Below are positions 14,813-23,715 of a stretch of 34,310 nucleotides of DNA, one piece after another. The DNA is from Chloroflexota bacterium (GTDB lineage Bacteria; Chloroflexota; Dehalococcoidia; JACVQG01), in NCBI GenBank assembly GCA_016210545.1, contig JACQTY010000163.1, positions 1 through 34,310 on the forward strand, in the 5' to 3' direction. Position numbers and translations under genes: made by a program. The notes beneath the pieces are model-generated. The model did no database searches, had not been told where the DNA came from, and was given only the letters and a program-made list of their open reading frames with translations. Positions within the stretch are counted from its first letter, which is position 1. Every line of letters starts with the position of its first letter.

Positions 14813-15190
14813 TTGAGCTTTCTTGCGGACTATGGCTACATAGGCCTTTTTTTTGTGGTTTCCGTAGTATTTGCTCTTACAACCGTTCTAATTCCCCAGA
14901 TACTAACCGCTCTCGGCGTTATTCCCTCTAAGCCCAGCCCGGCCAAGTCCGCCACATACGAGTGCGGCATGGACACCATCGGCAAGAGCTGGGTGCAGTT
15001 CAACTTCCGCTATTATTTTCTGGCCCTGCTCTTCCTGGTATTCGACATCGAGACCGTGTTTCTTTACCCCTGGGCGGTCGCCTTCAACAAGCTCGGCCTG
15101 TTCGGGTTCGTTGAGATGGTCATCTTCGTGGGCATCCTGGTGGTGGCTTACCTCTATGCTTGGAAGAAGAAGGCTTTCGAATGGAAGTGA
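14813..15190 (+). CDS. nuoA: NADH-quinone oxidoreductase subunit A
   Basis: NuoA is a small membrane subunit at the junction between the peripheral and membrane arms of complex I. The 125-residue product has three membrane segments and the conserved loop [19 protein letters not shown], then [13 protein letters not shown]. The start is TTG at 14813 with AGGAGG upstream; no ATG fits. It is the first gene of the nuo operon, and its end overlaps nuoB by 10 bases. Confidence 0.96.
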   Translation: MSFLADYGYIGLFFVVSVVFALTTVLIPQILTALGVIPSKPSPAKSATYECGMDTIGKSWVQFNFRYYFLALLFLVFDIETVFLYPWAVAFNKLGLFGFVEMVIFVGILVVAYLYAWKKKAFEWK

Positions 15191-15768
15191 ATCCCGTCTA
15201 CTCGCCCCTCCAACTCGACAAAGCAGAGGGGCAGACTATTGAGAATCTGATAGATGCGGCCCGCCAGCCCATCCCCGATCCGATTCAATGGATCGGCGAG
15301 GAGGTCCCCAGGGGACTGATGCTGGCCAGCGCCGACAAGCTCATCAACTGGGGACGCCGTTCCTCCGTGTGGCCGGTGGCCTTCGGCTTGGCCTGTTGCG
15401 CCATCGAGATGATTGCCACCGCCGCCTCGAGGTTCGACCTCTCCCGTTTCGGCATGGAGGTTATGCGGCCTTCGCCGCGCCAGGCCGACCTCATGATAGT
15501 GGCCGGCACCGTAACGTGGAAGATGGCCCCCCAGGTCAAACGCATCTACGACCAGATGGCAGAGCCGAAATGGGTCATAGCCATGGGGCAGTGCGCCACC
15601 TGCGGCGGGCCGTTTGCCGAGTCGTATGCAACGGTCCCCGGGGTCAACCATATCATACCCGTAGATGTCTACGTACCCGGCTGCCCGCCGCGGCCGGAGG
15701 CCCTCCTTCAGGGGCTGATAAAACTCCAGGAGAAGATCGACAAGGACAGCCTCAAGCGCAAGAGATAG
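15181..15768 (+). CDS. nuoB: NADH-quinone oxidoreductase subunit B (cluster N2)
   Basis: NuoB carries the terminal [4Fe-4S] cluster N2, which passes electrons to quinone. The 195-residue product has the four expected cysteines: the tandem pair Cys72-Cys73 in ACCAIEM, Cys138 in GQCATCGG, and Cys168 in PGCPPRPEA. The ATG at 15181 lies inside the end of nuoA with AAGAAGG upstream. A frame extending back to 15160 would add seven residues and lacks a better site. Confidence 0.97.
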   Translation: MEVNPVYSPLQLDKAEGQTIENLIDAARQPIPDPIQWIGEEVPRGLMLASADKLINWGRRSSVWPVAFGLACCAIEMIATAASRFDLSRFGMEVMRPSPRQADLMIVAGTVTWKMAPQVKRIYDQMAEPKWVIAMGQCATCGGPFAESYATVPGVNHIIPVDVYVPGCPPRPEALLQGLIKLQEKIDKDSLKRKR

Positions 15769-15781
15769 GACGAGACAGAGA

Positions 15782-16222
15782 ATGACTACGGCTCTTTCCG
15801 GGCGGGATGTCGCCCAAAGGTTGAGCGACCAGTTCCCCAACATGGTAAACCTGTGCGATGGTTCCTGTCTGTGGGTGAAGCCCGAGGCGGTGGCAGAGGT
15901 GGCGAAGTTCCTCAGGGATACCCCCGGCCTGGACTTCGATTACCTTGCCAGCCTGACCGCTGTGGACTTCTGGGACCATTTCGATGTCGTCTATCACCTG
16001 GCCTCCCTCCAGCGTAACCACACCCTGGTGCTCCGGTGCCAGCTGCCGGGGAGGCAAAACCTGGCCCTGCCATCGGTGGTGGACGTGTGGCGCGGAGCGG
16101 ACCTCCAGGAGAGGGAAGCCTACGATATGTTCGGCATTCAGTTCACCGGGCATCCGAATATGAAGAGGCTCTTGACCTGGGAGGGCTTCCCGGGGCATCC
16201 CCTGCGGAAGGACTGGCTGTAA
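15782..16222 (+). CDS. nuoC: NADH-quinone oxidoreductase subunit C
   Basis: NuoC is a peripheral-arm scaffold subunit next to NuoD. The 146-residue product contains the family motif ADLQEREAYDMFGIQFTGHP and the ending GFPGHPLRKDW. It is a separate protein here, not fused to NuoD as in E. coli. The ATG lies 13 bp after nuoB, and the TAA stop overlaps the nuoD ATG by one base. Confidence 0.96.
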   Translation: MTTALSGRDVAQRLSDQFPNMVNLCDGSCLWVKPEAVAEVAKFLRDTPGLDFDYLASLTAVDFWDHFDVVYHLASLQRNHTLVLRCQLPGRQNLALPSVVDVWRGADLQEREAYDMFGIQFTGHPNMKRLLTWEGFPGHPLRKDWL

Positions 16223-17325
16223 TGGCGCTCAGGACCGAACCCATTGTCGTAAATATGGGGCCGCAGCACCCTGCTACCCACGGTGTGTTCCGGATGCGGG
16301 TCACCCTGGATGGAGAGGTCATCACCGACCTCGAGCCTGTAATGGGATATCTGCATCGCGGCGTGGAGAAGCTCGCGGAGGCGCGGACTTACACCCAGTT
16401 TATCCCTCTGACCGACCGCATGGACTACCTCTCCTCCATGTCAAACAACCTGGCATATGTCCTCGCCGTCGAGAAGCTGGCCGGCGTAGAGGCGCCGCCC
16501 AGGGCCCAGTACCTTAGAGTCATCATGGCCGAGATGATGCGCATCTCCAACCACCTCATGGCCGTCGGCACGTTCCTCGACGACATGGGCGCGTTCCACA
16601 CTCCCCTGCTGTATATGTTCCGAGAAAGGGAGAAGCTCCTGGACCTCTTCGAGATGGTCTGCGGCCAGCGCCTCACTTATAACTACATGCGCATCGGCGG
16701 CCTGAGCCACGACATTCCGCCCGAGTTCCTGCCCGCGCTCAAGAAGTTCGTTCGCGATATGCCGGGCTTCGTGGATGAATACGACCAGCTCATAAGGGAG
16801 AATGAGATTGTCCTCGCTCGCACCAGGGGCGTGGGCGTCCTGCCCAGGGCGCTGGCCATCAACGCCTCGGCCAGCGGGCCGGTGCTCAGGGGCAGCGGCG
16901 TCAAGTGGGACCTCCGCAAGACTGACCCTTACCTGGTCTACGACAAGTTGGAGTTCGACGTCCCCACGGGCGCCGTTGGCGACATCTACGACCGCTATCG
17001 CGTGCGTATTGAAGAGATGCGGCAGAGCGTGCGCATCCTGGAGCAGGCCATCGAGCGCCTGCCCCCGGGTGAGGTCCGGAGCGATGTCCCGCACCTGGTA
17101 CACCCGCCCCGGGGCGAGGTATACGGCCATATCGAAGCGCCCAAGGGCGAGTTGGGATTCTACCTGGTTTCCGATACGGGGATCGCCCCCTATCGCTGTC
17201 ATATACGGCCCCCCAGCCTGATAAACCTGACGGCTCTGAGAGACATGGTCCTGGGCATGAAGATAGCCGATGCCATCATCACCCTCGGCAGCATCGACAT
17301 AGTGCTCGGCGAGGTGGACCGATAA
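16222..17325 (+). CDS. nuoD: NADH-quinone oxidoreductase subunit D (quinone site)
   Basis: NuoD forms the quinone-binding pocket together with NuoB and is related to [NiFe]-hydrogenase large subunits. The 367-residue product starts with MGPQHPATHGVFRM (His16 and His20 in the pocket loop). Tyr69, in DRMDYLS, matches the tyrosine that contacts the quinone head group. The C-terminus ends in the family-typical GSIDIVLGEVDR. The true start is ATG 16222, at the overlap with nuoC; an upstream extension from 16036 is only a shadow of nuoC. Confidence 0.97.
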   Translation: MALRTEPIVVNMGPQHPATHGVFRMRVTLDGEVITDLEPVMGYLHRGVEKLAEARTYTQFIPLTDRMDYLSSMSNNLAYVLAVEKLAGVEAPPRAQYLRVIMAEMMRISNHLMAVGTFLDDMGAFHTPLLYMFREREKLLDLFEMVCGQRLTYNYMRIGGLSHDIPPEFLPALKKFVRDMPGFVDEYDQLIRENEIVLARTRGVGVLPRALAINASASGPVLRGSGVKWDLRKTDPYLVYDKLEFDVPTGAVGDIYDRYRVRIEEMRQSVRILEQAIERLPPGEVRSDVPHLVHPPRGEVYGHIEAPKGELGFYLVSDTGIAPYRCHIRPPSLINLTALRDMVLGMKIADAIITLGSIDIVLGEVDR

Positions 17326-18416
17326 TGGACTGGCTTCGCTGGATAATCTTCGTAGTTATCATCCTGGCCTTCGCTTTGTCGTTCGTCATGGCCTTCATTC
17401 TCCTGGAGCGGCGTATCGTGGGAAAGTTCCAGCTCAGGCCAGGTCCCAACCGCGTCGGGCCTATGGGCATGTTGCAGCCGGTAGCCGACGCCGTAAAGAT
17501 CCTCCTGAAAGAGGATATCACCCCGGCCAAGGGCGACCGCTGGGTACACCGTCTGGCGCCCATAGTGGCCTTTGCCCCCGCCCTCCTTGTATTCGCGGTG
17601 GTGCCGTTTCAAGGGAAGGGACCGGGCCTGGGCTTCAGCCTCGACCAGCCCGCTGCCCTCGCCGACCTGAATGTGGGCGTCCTGTACATTGTGGCCGTAT
17701 CGTCTATCAGCGTCATCGGCATGATAATGGCGGGATGGGCGTCCAACAATAAATACTCCCTCCTCGGCGCCATGCGGGCCATCGCCCAGATGGTGAGCTA
17801 CGAAGTGCCCCTGGTGCTGTCCATCGTGGGCATTGTCATAGCGTCCGGCTCCCTGTCCCTGAATAGCATCGTGGAGGCCCAGAGTATTCCGTTTATCCTG
17901 CTCCAGCCGCTGGGCTTCCTTATTTACTTCCTGGGGGCCACCGCCGAGATCAACCGCGCCCCGTTTGACCTCCTGGAGGCGGAATCCGAGATCGTGGCCA
18001 GCTACCATACCGAGTACTCCGGGATGCGGTTCGCCATGTTCTTCCTGGGCGAATACGCCTACGCCCTCGGAGTGTCGGCGATTGTCTCTGTGCTCTTTCT
18101 GGGCGGCTACAAGTTCCCCTTCGGGCTGCTGCCCCAGTCCTTCATCTGGTTCCTGGCCAAGATATTTCTAGTGTTCTTCCTCATGCTGTGGGTCCGCAGC
18201 ACGCTCCCACGCGTCCGTATCGATCAGATGATGGCCTTTGCCTGGAAGTTCCTGTTGCCGCTGTCCCTGGTGAACCTGCTCCTGGTGGCGGCGGAAGGAG
18301 TGTCGACCATCGGTTTCGGCTGGGCCGCGGTGGGCATCAACGTGATCCTTGCTATCGCCTTCGTGGTCATCTGGGCAAACCGCTTTTACAGAGTTAAAGG
18401 AGTCACAGTTGGCTGA
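17325..18416 (+). CDS. nuoH: NADH-quinone oxidoreductase subunit H
   Basis: NuoH is the membrane subunit that anchors the peripheral arm and forms the entrance of the quinone chamber. The 363-residue product has about eight or nine membrane segments. It carries the conserved first-loop motif RPGPNRVGPMGMLQPVADA and the charged loop EINRAPFDLLEAESEIV followed by YHTEYSGMRFA. The ATG overlaps the nuoD stop by one base, and the end overlaps nuoI by eight bases. Confidence 0.97.
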   Translation: MDWLRWIIFVVIILAFALSFVMAFILLERRIVGKFQLRPGPNRVGPMGMLQPVADAVKILLKEDITPAKGDRWVHRLAPIVAFAPALLVFAVVPFQGKGPGLGFSLDQPAALADLNVGVLYIVAVSSISVIGMIMAGWASNNKYSLLGAMRAIAQMVSYEVPLVLSIVGIVIASGSLSLNSIVEAQSIPFILLQPLGFLIYFLGATAEINRAPFDLLEAESEIVASYHTEYSGMRFAMFFLGEYAYALGVSAIVSVLFLGGYKFPFGLLPQSFIWFLAKIFLVFFLMLWVRSTLPRVRIDQMMAFAWKFLLPLSLVNLLLVAAEGVSTIGFGWAAVGINVILAIAFVVIWANRFYRVKGVTVG

Positions 18417-19008
18417 CGCAAAGAAACCCCTGGGACAGGGCATTCTCAAGGGCCTTGCCCTAACGCTAAAGCATTTTCTGGCGCGGCCCATCATCACCGT
18501 GCAGTACCCCGAGCAAACGCTGGTGCACTCCCGGCGTCTCCGAGGGTGCGACCTGGTGTGGGACCCCGAGCGATGCACCGCATGTTGCACCTGCGCCAAG
18601 AGTTGCCCCCAGGGCAACATCCGGATAGAGACCCGGCTCCGCCCGGATAACACCCGCGAGGCCGTCGTCTTTGAAATAGACCATGGCCGCACCATGTTCT
18701 GCGGCCTGTGCGTGGAGTCCTGTCCCTTCGACGCCATCCACATGGGGAAGGCATCCGAGAGGGCGACCTACAGTCGCGAGAGCCTGGTGCTTCCCAAGGA
18801 GAAGCTCACTATCTCTCCGGAGAGGCAGCCCAGCGGCTACTTCCGTCCGCAGTTCGAGGCTGAACTGCCGCCTCAGACCTTGCTCGTCTACGGCGGCCGC
18901 GCCTCGGAGGGGCCGGCAGCCCCGGCAGCGCCGGCTGGCCCCCCAGCACCTGCGGGAGCGACGCCCCCCGCCGCGGGAGCGCCCAAGGAAAAGGTAGGAG
19001 TGAAATAG
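18409..19008 (+). CDS. nuoI: NADH-quinone oxidoreductase subunit I, atypical second cluster motif
   Basis: NuoI is a two-cluster ferredoxin-like subunit that carries electrons toward N2. In the 199-residue product the first motif is complete (Cys56, Cys59, Cys62, Cys66-Pro). The second reads RTMFCGLCVESCP: Cys98, Cys101 and Cys105 are present, but the first position is Thr95 (codon ACC) where the family has Cys. One cluster therefore lacks a normal ligand. Residues about 164-199 form an Ala/Pro-rich tail (APAAPAGPPAPAGATPPAAG) not seen in standard NuoI. The start is TTG 18409 with AAAGGAG six bases upstream. Confidence 0.94.
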   Translation: MADAKKPLGQGILKGLALTLKHFLARPIITVQYPEQTLVHSRRLRGCDLVWDPERCTACCTCAKSCPQGNIRIETRLRPDNTREAVVFEIDHGRTMFCGLCVESCPFDAIHMGKASERATYSRESLVLPKEKLTISPERQPSGYFRPQFEAELPPQTLLVYGGRASEGPAAPAAPAGPPAPAGATPPAAGAPKEKVGVK

Positions 19009-19502
19009 TGGGCCTCGCCATTTCGTTCTGGCTGCTGGCGGCGGCCGCCGTCGGCTCCGCACTGGCGGTAGTGTTGCTGCGCAACGTCTTCAGGGCCGCT
19101 TTGCTGCTGATATCATGTTTCTTCGCTATCGCCGGACTGTTCGTCACGCTGGGCGCTGATTTTCTGGCGATGGTCCAGGTGCTGGTCTACGTGGGAGCGA
19201 TAGCCGTCCTGCTGCTCCTGGCGATCATGCTCACCCGAGAAGCCGCCACGGGCAGCCCGTTTTCCCGCTGGCGGATAGGCGGCGCCATCGCCAGCGTGGC
19301 CCTTCTCGCCGCGATGATAGCGGTCTTCAGGGCCACACCGTGGAAAGTAGCCGATCAGTCGGTGGTCCTTAAGCCGACCACGGCCGAACTAGGCGCACGC
19401 TTGCTGACCCCTGAGAGCGGCTTTGTCCTTCCCTTCGAGATCGCCTCGGTGCTGCTGCTGGCGGCGGTCCTCGGGGCCATAGTCCTGGTGAAAGAGAAGT
19501 AG
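19008..19502 (+). CDS. nuoJ: NADH-quinone oxidoreductase subunit J
   Basis: NuoJ is a membrane subunit with five predicted helices, one of which undergoes conformational change during pumping. The 164-residue product shows the conserved [20 protein letters not shown] segment and LLAIMLTRE. The GTG start at 19008 overlaps the nuoI stop by one base, with AGGAG upstream. The spacing to nuoK is two bases. Confidence 0.94.
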   Translation: MGLAISFWLLAAAAVGSALAVVLLRNVFRAALLLISCFFAIAGLFVTLGADFLAMVQVLVYVGAIAVLLLLAIMLTREAATGSPFSRWRIGGAIASVALLAAMIAVFRATPWKVADQSVVLKPTTAELGARLLTPESGFVLPFEIASVLLLAAVLGAIVLVKEK

Positions 19503-19504
19503 AC

Positions 19505-19813
19505 ATGGTAGGTCTGCAACACTACATCATACTGTCTGCCGTGCTGTTCTGTATTGGACTATACGGAGCCCTGGCCAAGCGGAACGCGGTCATAATCCTG
19601 ATGTCCATCGAGATAATGCTTAATGCCGCCAACGTCGCCCTGGTGGCCTTTTCTCGCTACGTGACGCCGCAGCTCCTCACCGGCCAGATATTTGCCGTCT
19701 TTGTGATGACGGTGGCCGCCGCTGAGGTAGCCGTTGGCCTGGCCATAATCATTGCCCTGTACCGCCAAAAGGAAAAGGTGGACGTCGGCGAAGTCGACCT
19801 TATGAAGTGGTAG
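19505..19813 (+). CDS. nuoK: NADH-quinone oxidoreductase subunit K
   Basis: NuoK is a three-helix membrane subunit homologous to MrpC, with glutamates needed for proton transfer. The 102-residue product contains [20 protein letters not shown] and [21 protein letters not shown], each with the family's membrane glutamate. The ATG is at 19505. A hairpin and a small gene separate it from nuoL. Confidence 0.96.
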   Translation: MVGLQHYIILSAVLFCIGLYGALAKRNAVIILMSIEIMLNAANVALVAFSRYVTPQLLTGQIFAVFVMTVAAAEVAVGLAIIIALYRQKEKVDVGEVDLMKW

Positions 19814-19831
19814 GGGGGACGCCGACCCCAA

Positions 19832-19854
19832 CCCCTTCCCGAATCGGGAAGGGG
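19832..19854. repeat. Hairpin between nuoK and the small DUF2007-like gene
   Basis: CCCCTTCCCG-AAT-CGGGAAGGGG has perfect 10-bp arms, and the flanking ACCCC and GGGGT words extend the stem imperfectly. There is no T-run, so it need not stop transcription. It may process or stabilise the nuo mRNA at this point, or be a stray copy of an intergenic repeat. Confidence 0.55.
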
Positions 19855-19916
19855 CTAGGGGTTAGCACCAAGAATATCCTGTCTAATGTCCTGGCATTTC
19901 CGGGGGAGAACGTGAA

Positions 19917-20123
19917 ATGGTAACTGGCATGTGGGTCGAGGTCAAAAGGACCTCTAATTTAACGATGGCCGAGATGTGGAAGGAACTCTTCGAGGGCGAG
20001 GGCGTTCCCACCCGTATCCTGCCCGATCCCAAGAGCGGAAAAGAGGGGGAATTTGCCCCCTATATCGTCTATATCCCCAGATTCCGTGAGCACGTAATCG
20101 CTGAGGTATTGAGGAAGCTATAG
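19917..20123 (+). CDS. Small DUF2007-like protein inside the nuo operon
   Basis: This 68-residue soluble protein begins with a WVEVKRTSNLTMAEMWKELF helix and continues with GEGVPTRILPDP, a pattern resembling DUF2007 (a putative signal-transducing fold). The family match is tentative. It is preceded by GGGGGAG and ends exactly one base before the nuoL ATG, so it is translated with the operon. It is not a known complex I subunit; an assembly or regulatory role would be a guess. Confidence 0.7.
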   Translation: MVTGMWVEVKRTSNLTMAEMWKELFEGEGVPTRILPDPKSGKEGEFAPYIVYIPRFREHVIAEVLRKL

Positions 20124-22211
20124 ATGCCGAATCAGATTCCCTGGCTAATCCTGATTATCCCTTTCCTGTCTTTCGTTATTAATGCCCTTATCCTTCGACC
20201 CTTCTTTCCCCGGCAGCACAAGCTGGCTGGCTACGTGACCATTGGCGCCATCGGCATTGCGTTCGCCCTCTCGCTATGGACGCTGTCCGCCGTCACGGGC
20301 AGCCCGGAACATAAGCTGGACATGGAGTCCTTCTCCTGGCTGAAGATCGGCAACCTCAACATAGAGATAGGACTCCTCATAGACGGCCTGACGTCGGTGA
20401 TGCTGGTTGTGGTCACGCTGGTCAGCCTGATGGTCCAGATATACTCCCAGGGCTACATGCACGGCGATGCCGGCTACATTCGCTATTACTCCTGGATGAG
20501 TCTCTTCACCACCTTCATGCTGGTGCTGGTCACCTCCAACAGCCTGCTCTTCATGTACCTGGGCTGGGAGGGCGTAGGGCTGTGCTCCTACCTTCTCATC
20601 GGCTTCTGGTTCCACGGACGGCCCGGCGCCAAACCCGGCGATGCCGTCGGCTTGTATGCCCCGGCCAACGCCGCTAAGAAGGCTTTCCTGGTCACCCGGC
20701 TGGGCGACGTTGGCTTCTTGCTGGCGATACTCTATCTGTTCTCCAAGACGGGGACGTTCAACATCGAAGCCCTGGGCGAGGCCGCCGCCGTCAAGGGCGG
20801 GGTCCTGGCCGGTGCAGCGGTCACCTGGGCGGCGCTGGGTATTTTCGCCGGGGCTGCGGGCAAGTCGGCGCAGTTCCCCCTCCATGTGTGGTTGCCCGAC
20901 GCTATGGAAGGCCCCACCCCGGTTAGCGCCCTGATCCACGCCGCCACCATGGTCGCCGCCGGCGTGTTCCTGGTGGCCCGCACTATGCCCATCTTCATGC
21001 ACAGCGTAGAAGCGGCCACGGTGGTCGCCATCATCGGCGGCTTCACCGCCATCTTCGCCGCCAGCATGGGCCTGGTGATGAACGACATCAAACGGGTGAT
21101 AGCCTATTCTACAATCAGCCAGTTGGGCTACATGATGGTCGCCCTGGGGACAGGCGCCCTGGCGGTGGCCCAGGGGGCCGACGCGGGTAAGACGCAGGCC
21201 GCCCTGGTCGGCCTGGCCGTAACCATCGGCATTTTCCATCTGTTCAACCATGCTTTCTTCAAGGCCCTCCTCTTCCTGGGCGCTGGCAGCGTGAACCATG
21301 CCACGGGCACCTTCGATATGCGCCTCATGGGCGGGCTGCGGAAGCACCTTCCCTGGACATCCACAACCTTTCTCATCGCGGCCCTGAGCCTTGCCGGGAT
21401 ATGGCCCCTCGCCGGCTTCTGGAGCAAGGACGAGATACTTGCTCAGGCCTGGGAGCACCACAGGCTGGTCTTTTTCCTGGCTCTGATTACTGTGTTCATG
21501 ACGGCGTTCTACATCTTCCGGGTGTACTTTCTTACGTTTGGAGGTAAGTATCGCGGCGGCGAGGCGGCGGCAGTGCACGGACCGGCTTCCATCGCCAGGC
21601 CTCCCAGCCATAGTACAGTGGCGGAACGCCATGAGGCGGCGAGGTCCCACGATGTTCATCCCCCGACTCTCCACGAAGCCCCGGGCGTGATGGTGGCGCC
21701 GATGGTGGTGCTCTCCGTCCTGGCTGTCATCTCCGGGTGGTTCAACCTCACCGGCGGGTTCGCCCGCTTGCTGGGCGAGGAAGAGGCAGGGCACGGCATT
21801 GTGTCCGGTCTGTTCGGTATCTTCGCCCACCCCCTGCCCTGGATATCTCTCGTGCTGGCAGGCGGGGGCATCTTCCTGGCCTATGCCATGTACAGCAAGA
21901 AGTGGGTCTCCGCCGAGGCTGTGGGCCGCGCCTTCAAGCCCTTGTATGCACTGTTTTCCCACAAGTACTGGCTCGATGAAGCCTACGAGAGGGGCGTCGT
22001 CAGTCTCGGCCTCATCGGGGGGTTCTTCCGCGGGCTGGCCTTCTTCGATAGCAAAGGAGTCGACGGCGCCGTCAACGGGGCGGCCCAGGGAACGGCAGGC
22101 GCCGGTCGCCTCCTGCGACGGGCACAATCCGGCCAGCTTCAACTGTACGGCATGGCCATCGTCGTCGGTATCATAGCTGTAATAGTCGGGGTATTCATAT
22201 TCGGCGCCTAG
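20124..22211 (+). CDS. nuoL: NADH-quinone oxidoreductase subunit L
   Basis: NuoL is the distal antiporter-like proton-pumping subunit. The 695-residue product is of normal size. The TM5 glutamate is Glu149 in YLGWEGVGLCSYLLIGFW, and the lysine-bearing segment GKSAQFPLHVWLPDAMEGPT follows. A hydrophilic His-rich stretch of about 60 residues (about 475-530) lies before the last helices, and the lateral-helix region ends the protein. It starts directly after the small DUF2007-like gene, with no gap. Confidence 0.97.
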   Translation: MPNQIPWLILIIPFLSFVINALILRPFFPRQHKLAGYVTIGAIGIAFALSLWTLSAVTGSPEHKLDMESFSWLKIGNLNIEIGLLIDGLTSVMLVVVTLVSLMVQIYSQGYMHGDAGYIRYYSWMSLFTTFMLVLVTSNSLLFMYLGWEGVGLCSYLLIGFWFHGRPGAKPGDAVGLYAPANAAKKAFLVTRLGDVGFLLAILYLFSKTGTFNIEALGEAAAVKGGVLAGAAVTWAALGIFAGAAGKSAQFPLHVWLPDAMEGPTPVSALIHAATMVAAGVFLVARTMPIFMHSVEAATVVAIIGGFTAIFAASMGLVMNDIKRVIAYSTISQLGYMMVALGTGALAVAQGADAGKTQAALVGLAVTIGIFHLFNHAFFKALLFLGAGSVNHATGTFDMRLMGGLRKHLPWTSTTFLIAALSLAGIWPLAGFWSKDEILAQAWEHHRLVFFLALITVFMTAFYIFRVYFLTFGGKYRGGEAAAVHGPASIARPPSHSTVAERHEAARSHDVHPPTLHEAPGVMVAPMVVLSVLAVISGWFNLTGGFARLLGEEEAGHGIVSGLFGIFAHPLPWISLVLAGGGIFLAYAMYSKKWVSAEAVGRAFKPLYALFSHKYWLDEAYERGVVSLGLIGGFFRGLAFFDSKGVDGAVNGAAQGTAGAGRLLRRAQSGQLQLYGMAIVVGIIAVIVGVFIFGA

Positions 22212-22220
22212 AGGTAGCAA

Positions 22221-23714
22221 GTGGAATTTAATTTCATTCTGTCTACAATAGTCTTCCTGCCCGCTGTCGGGGCGATCATCATAGCGTTGGGGAGGGGCCT
22301 GAGCCCACGGGGCATAAAGCTCGCTGCCGCCCTGTTCACCCTCCTGGCCTTCGGGCTGTCGCTCTCAGCCTATTTCCAGTTCGATAGCGCACCGGGCGGC
22401 CCCCTTTTCCAGTTCCGGGAGGCGGCCTCCTGGCTGCCATCGATCAATTCCCAGTACCACCTGGGCGTGGATGGCCTTAGTCTGCCGCTGGTTGTCCTGA
22501 CGACCTTCCTGGGTATCATAAGTGTCCTCATCTCCTGGAAGATCAACCTCAGGCCGCGCGAGTACTTCGCCTGGCTGCTTCTGCTGGAAACGGGCATCCT
22601 GGGCGTGTTCACCTCCCTGGACCTGCTGCTCTTCTTCCTGTTCTGGGAAGTGGAGCTTATCCCTATGTACATGCTTATCTCGATATGGGGCAGCGGCCGC
22701 AAGGAATACTCGGCGACTAAGTTCGTCGTGTATACGATATTCGGCAGCGCCCTGATGCTGGTGGGGATGCTGGCCCTGTATGCCTCAGCGGGCACCTTCG
22801 ATATCGAGGCGCTGGCAGGGATGAACCTGGCCACCGTCCACACGGTGATACCCCTGGCGGCCATCTTCTTCCTCATATTCATGGCCTTCGCCATCAAGCT
22901 GCCGGTGTTCCCGTTCCATACCTGGCTGCCCGACGCCCATACTGACGCTCCGACGGCCGTCAGCGTCATACTGGCCGGCGTCCTCCTGAAAATGGGCGGC
23001 TACGGCATGATCCGGATCTCGGTGACGCTGTTCCCGACGGTAGCCAAAGAATGGGCGCCTTTGCTGGTCATACTGGCCGTCGGAAGCGTGCTCTACGGCG
23101 CAGCCGTTACGCTGAGGCAGACGGACCTGAAGAAACTCATCGCTTACTCCAGCGTTTCCCACATGGGATATGTGTTGCTGGGCATCTTCGCCCTTACCCA
23201 GGTCAGCCTTACCGGCGCGGCCCTGCAGATGGTGAGCCACGGCGTCGTCACCGGCCTGCTCTTCGCCATGGTTGGCGTCGTATACGACCACAGCCACCTC
23301 CGGGACCTGTCCAAGCTGGGCGGCCTGGCCCGCCAGATGCCCGTCGCTGCTGTCGTCTTCAGCATTGCGGGCATGGCCAGCCTGGGCCTCCCTGGGACCA
23401 GCGGCTTTGTCGCCGAGTTCGTCACCTTCGTGGGGAGCTTCACCAGCAAGGCGTTCGACGGCATCCAGTTCTACACCATCCTGGGCGTGGTCGGCATAGC
23501 GGTCACGGCGGGCTATATCCTGTGGATGCTGCAGCGGACCTTCTACGGACCGCCGCAAGAGAAATTCGCTGGGGTGCTGGACGCCGGGGGTGTGGAGAAG
23601 GTGGCAATTTTCAGCTTCGTCGTTGCCATAATGCTTCTCGGCGTCTATCCTGCGGTGGTCACGGGCGTTCTCGGCGCTGGCATAGCCCCCGTGGTAAGGC
23701 TGCTAGGAGGTTAG
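22221..23714 (+). CDS. nuoM: NADH-quinone oxidoreductase subunit M
   Basis: NuoM is an antiporter-like proton-pumping subunit with about 14 helices. The 497-residue product carries Glu143 in FWEVELIPMYMLISIWG, the essential-lysine segment FAIKLPVFPFHTWLPDAH, and LLKMGGYG. The GTG start at 22221 is preceded by GAGG. The gene is followed one base later by a Nudix gene and only then by nuoN. Confidence 0.97.
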   Translation: MEFNFILSTIVFLPAVGAIIIALGRGLSPRGIKLAAALFTLLAFGLSLSAYFQFDSAPGGPLFQFREAASWLPSINSQYHLGVDGLSLPLVVLTTFLGIISVLISWKINLRPREYFAWLLLLETGILGVFTSLDLLLFFLFWEVELIPMYMLISIWGSGRKEYSATKFVVYTIFGSALMLVGMLALYASAGTFDIEALAGMNLATVHTVIPLAAIFFLIFMAFAIKLPVFPFHTWLPDAHTDAPTAVSVILAGVLLKMGGYGMIRISVTLFPTVAKEWAPLLVILAVGSVLYGAAVTLRQTDLKKLIAYSSVSHMGYVLLGIFALTQVSLTGAALQMVSHGVVTGLLFAMVGVVYDHSHLRDLSKLGGLARQMPVAAVVFSIAGMASLGLPGTSGFVAEFVTFVGSFTSKAFDGIQFYTILGVVGIAVTAGYILWMLQRTFYGPPQEKFAGVLDAGGVEKVAIFSFVVAIMLLGVYPAVVTGVLGAGIAPVVRLLGG

Positions 23715-23715
23715 A

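Noticed and set aside
19832-19854. Reading the nuoK-downstream hairpin as the end of the operon
   Set aside because: There is no T-run, and the genes that follow (nuoL, nuoM, nuoN) have no promoter that I can see; the complex needs them.
20274-22220. 648-residue minus-strand frame over nuoL
   Set aside because: It is antisense to nuoL and shows a low-complexity His/Gly/Glu composition with no domain.
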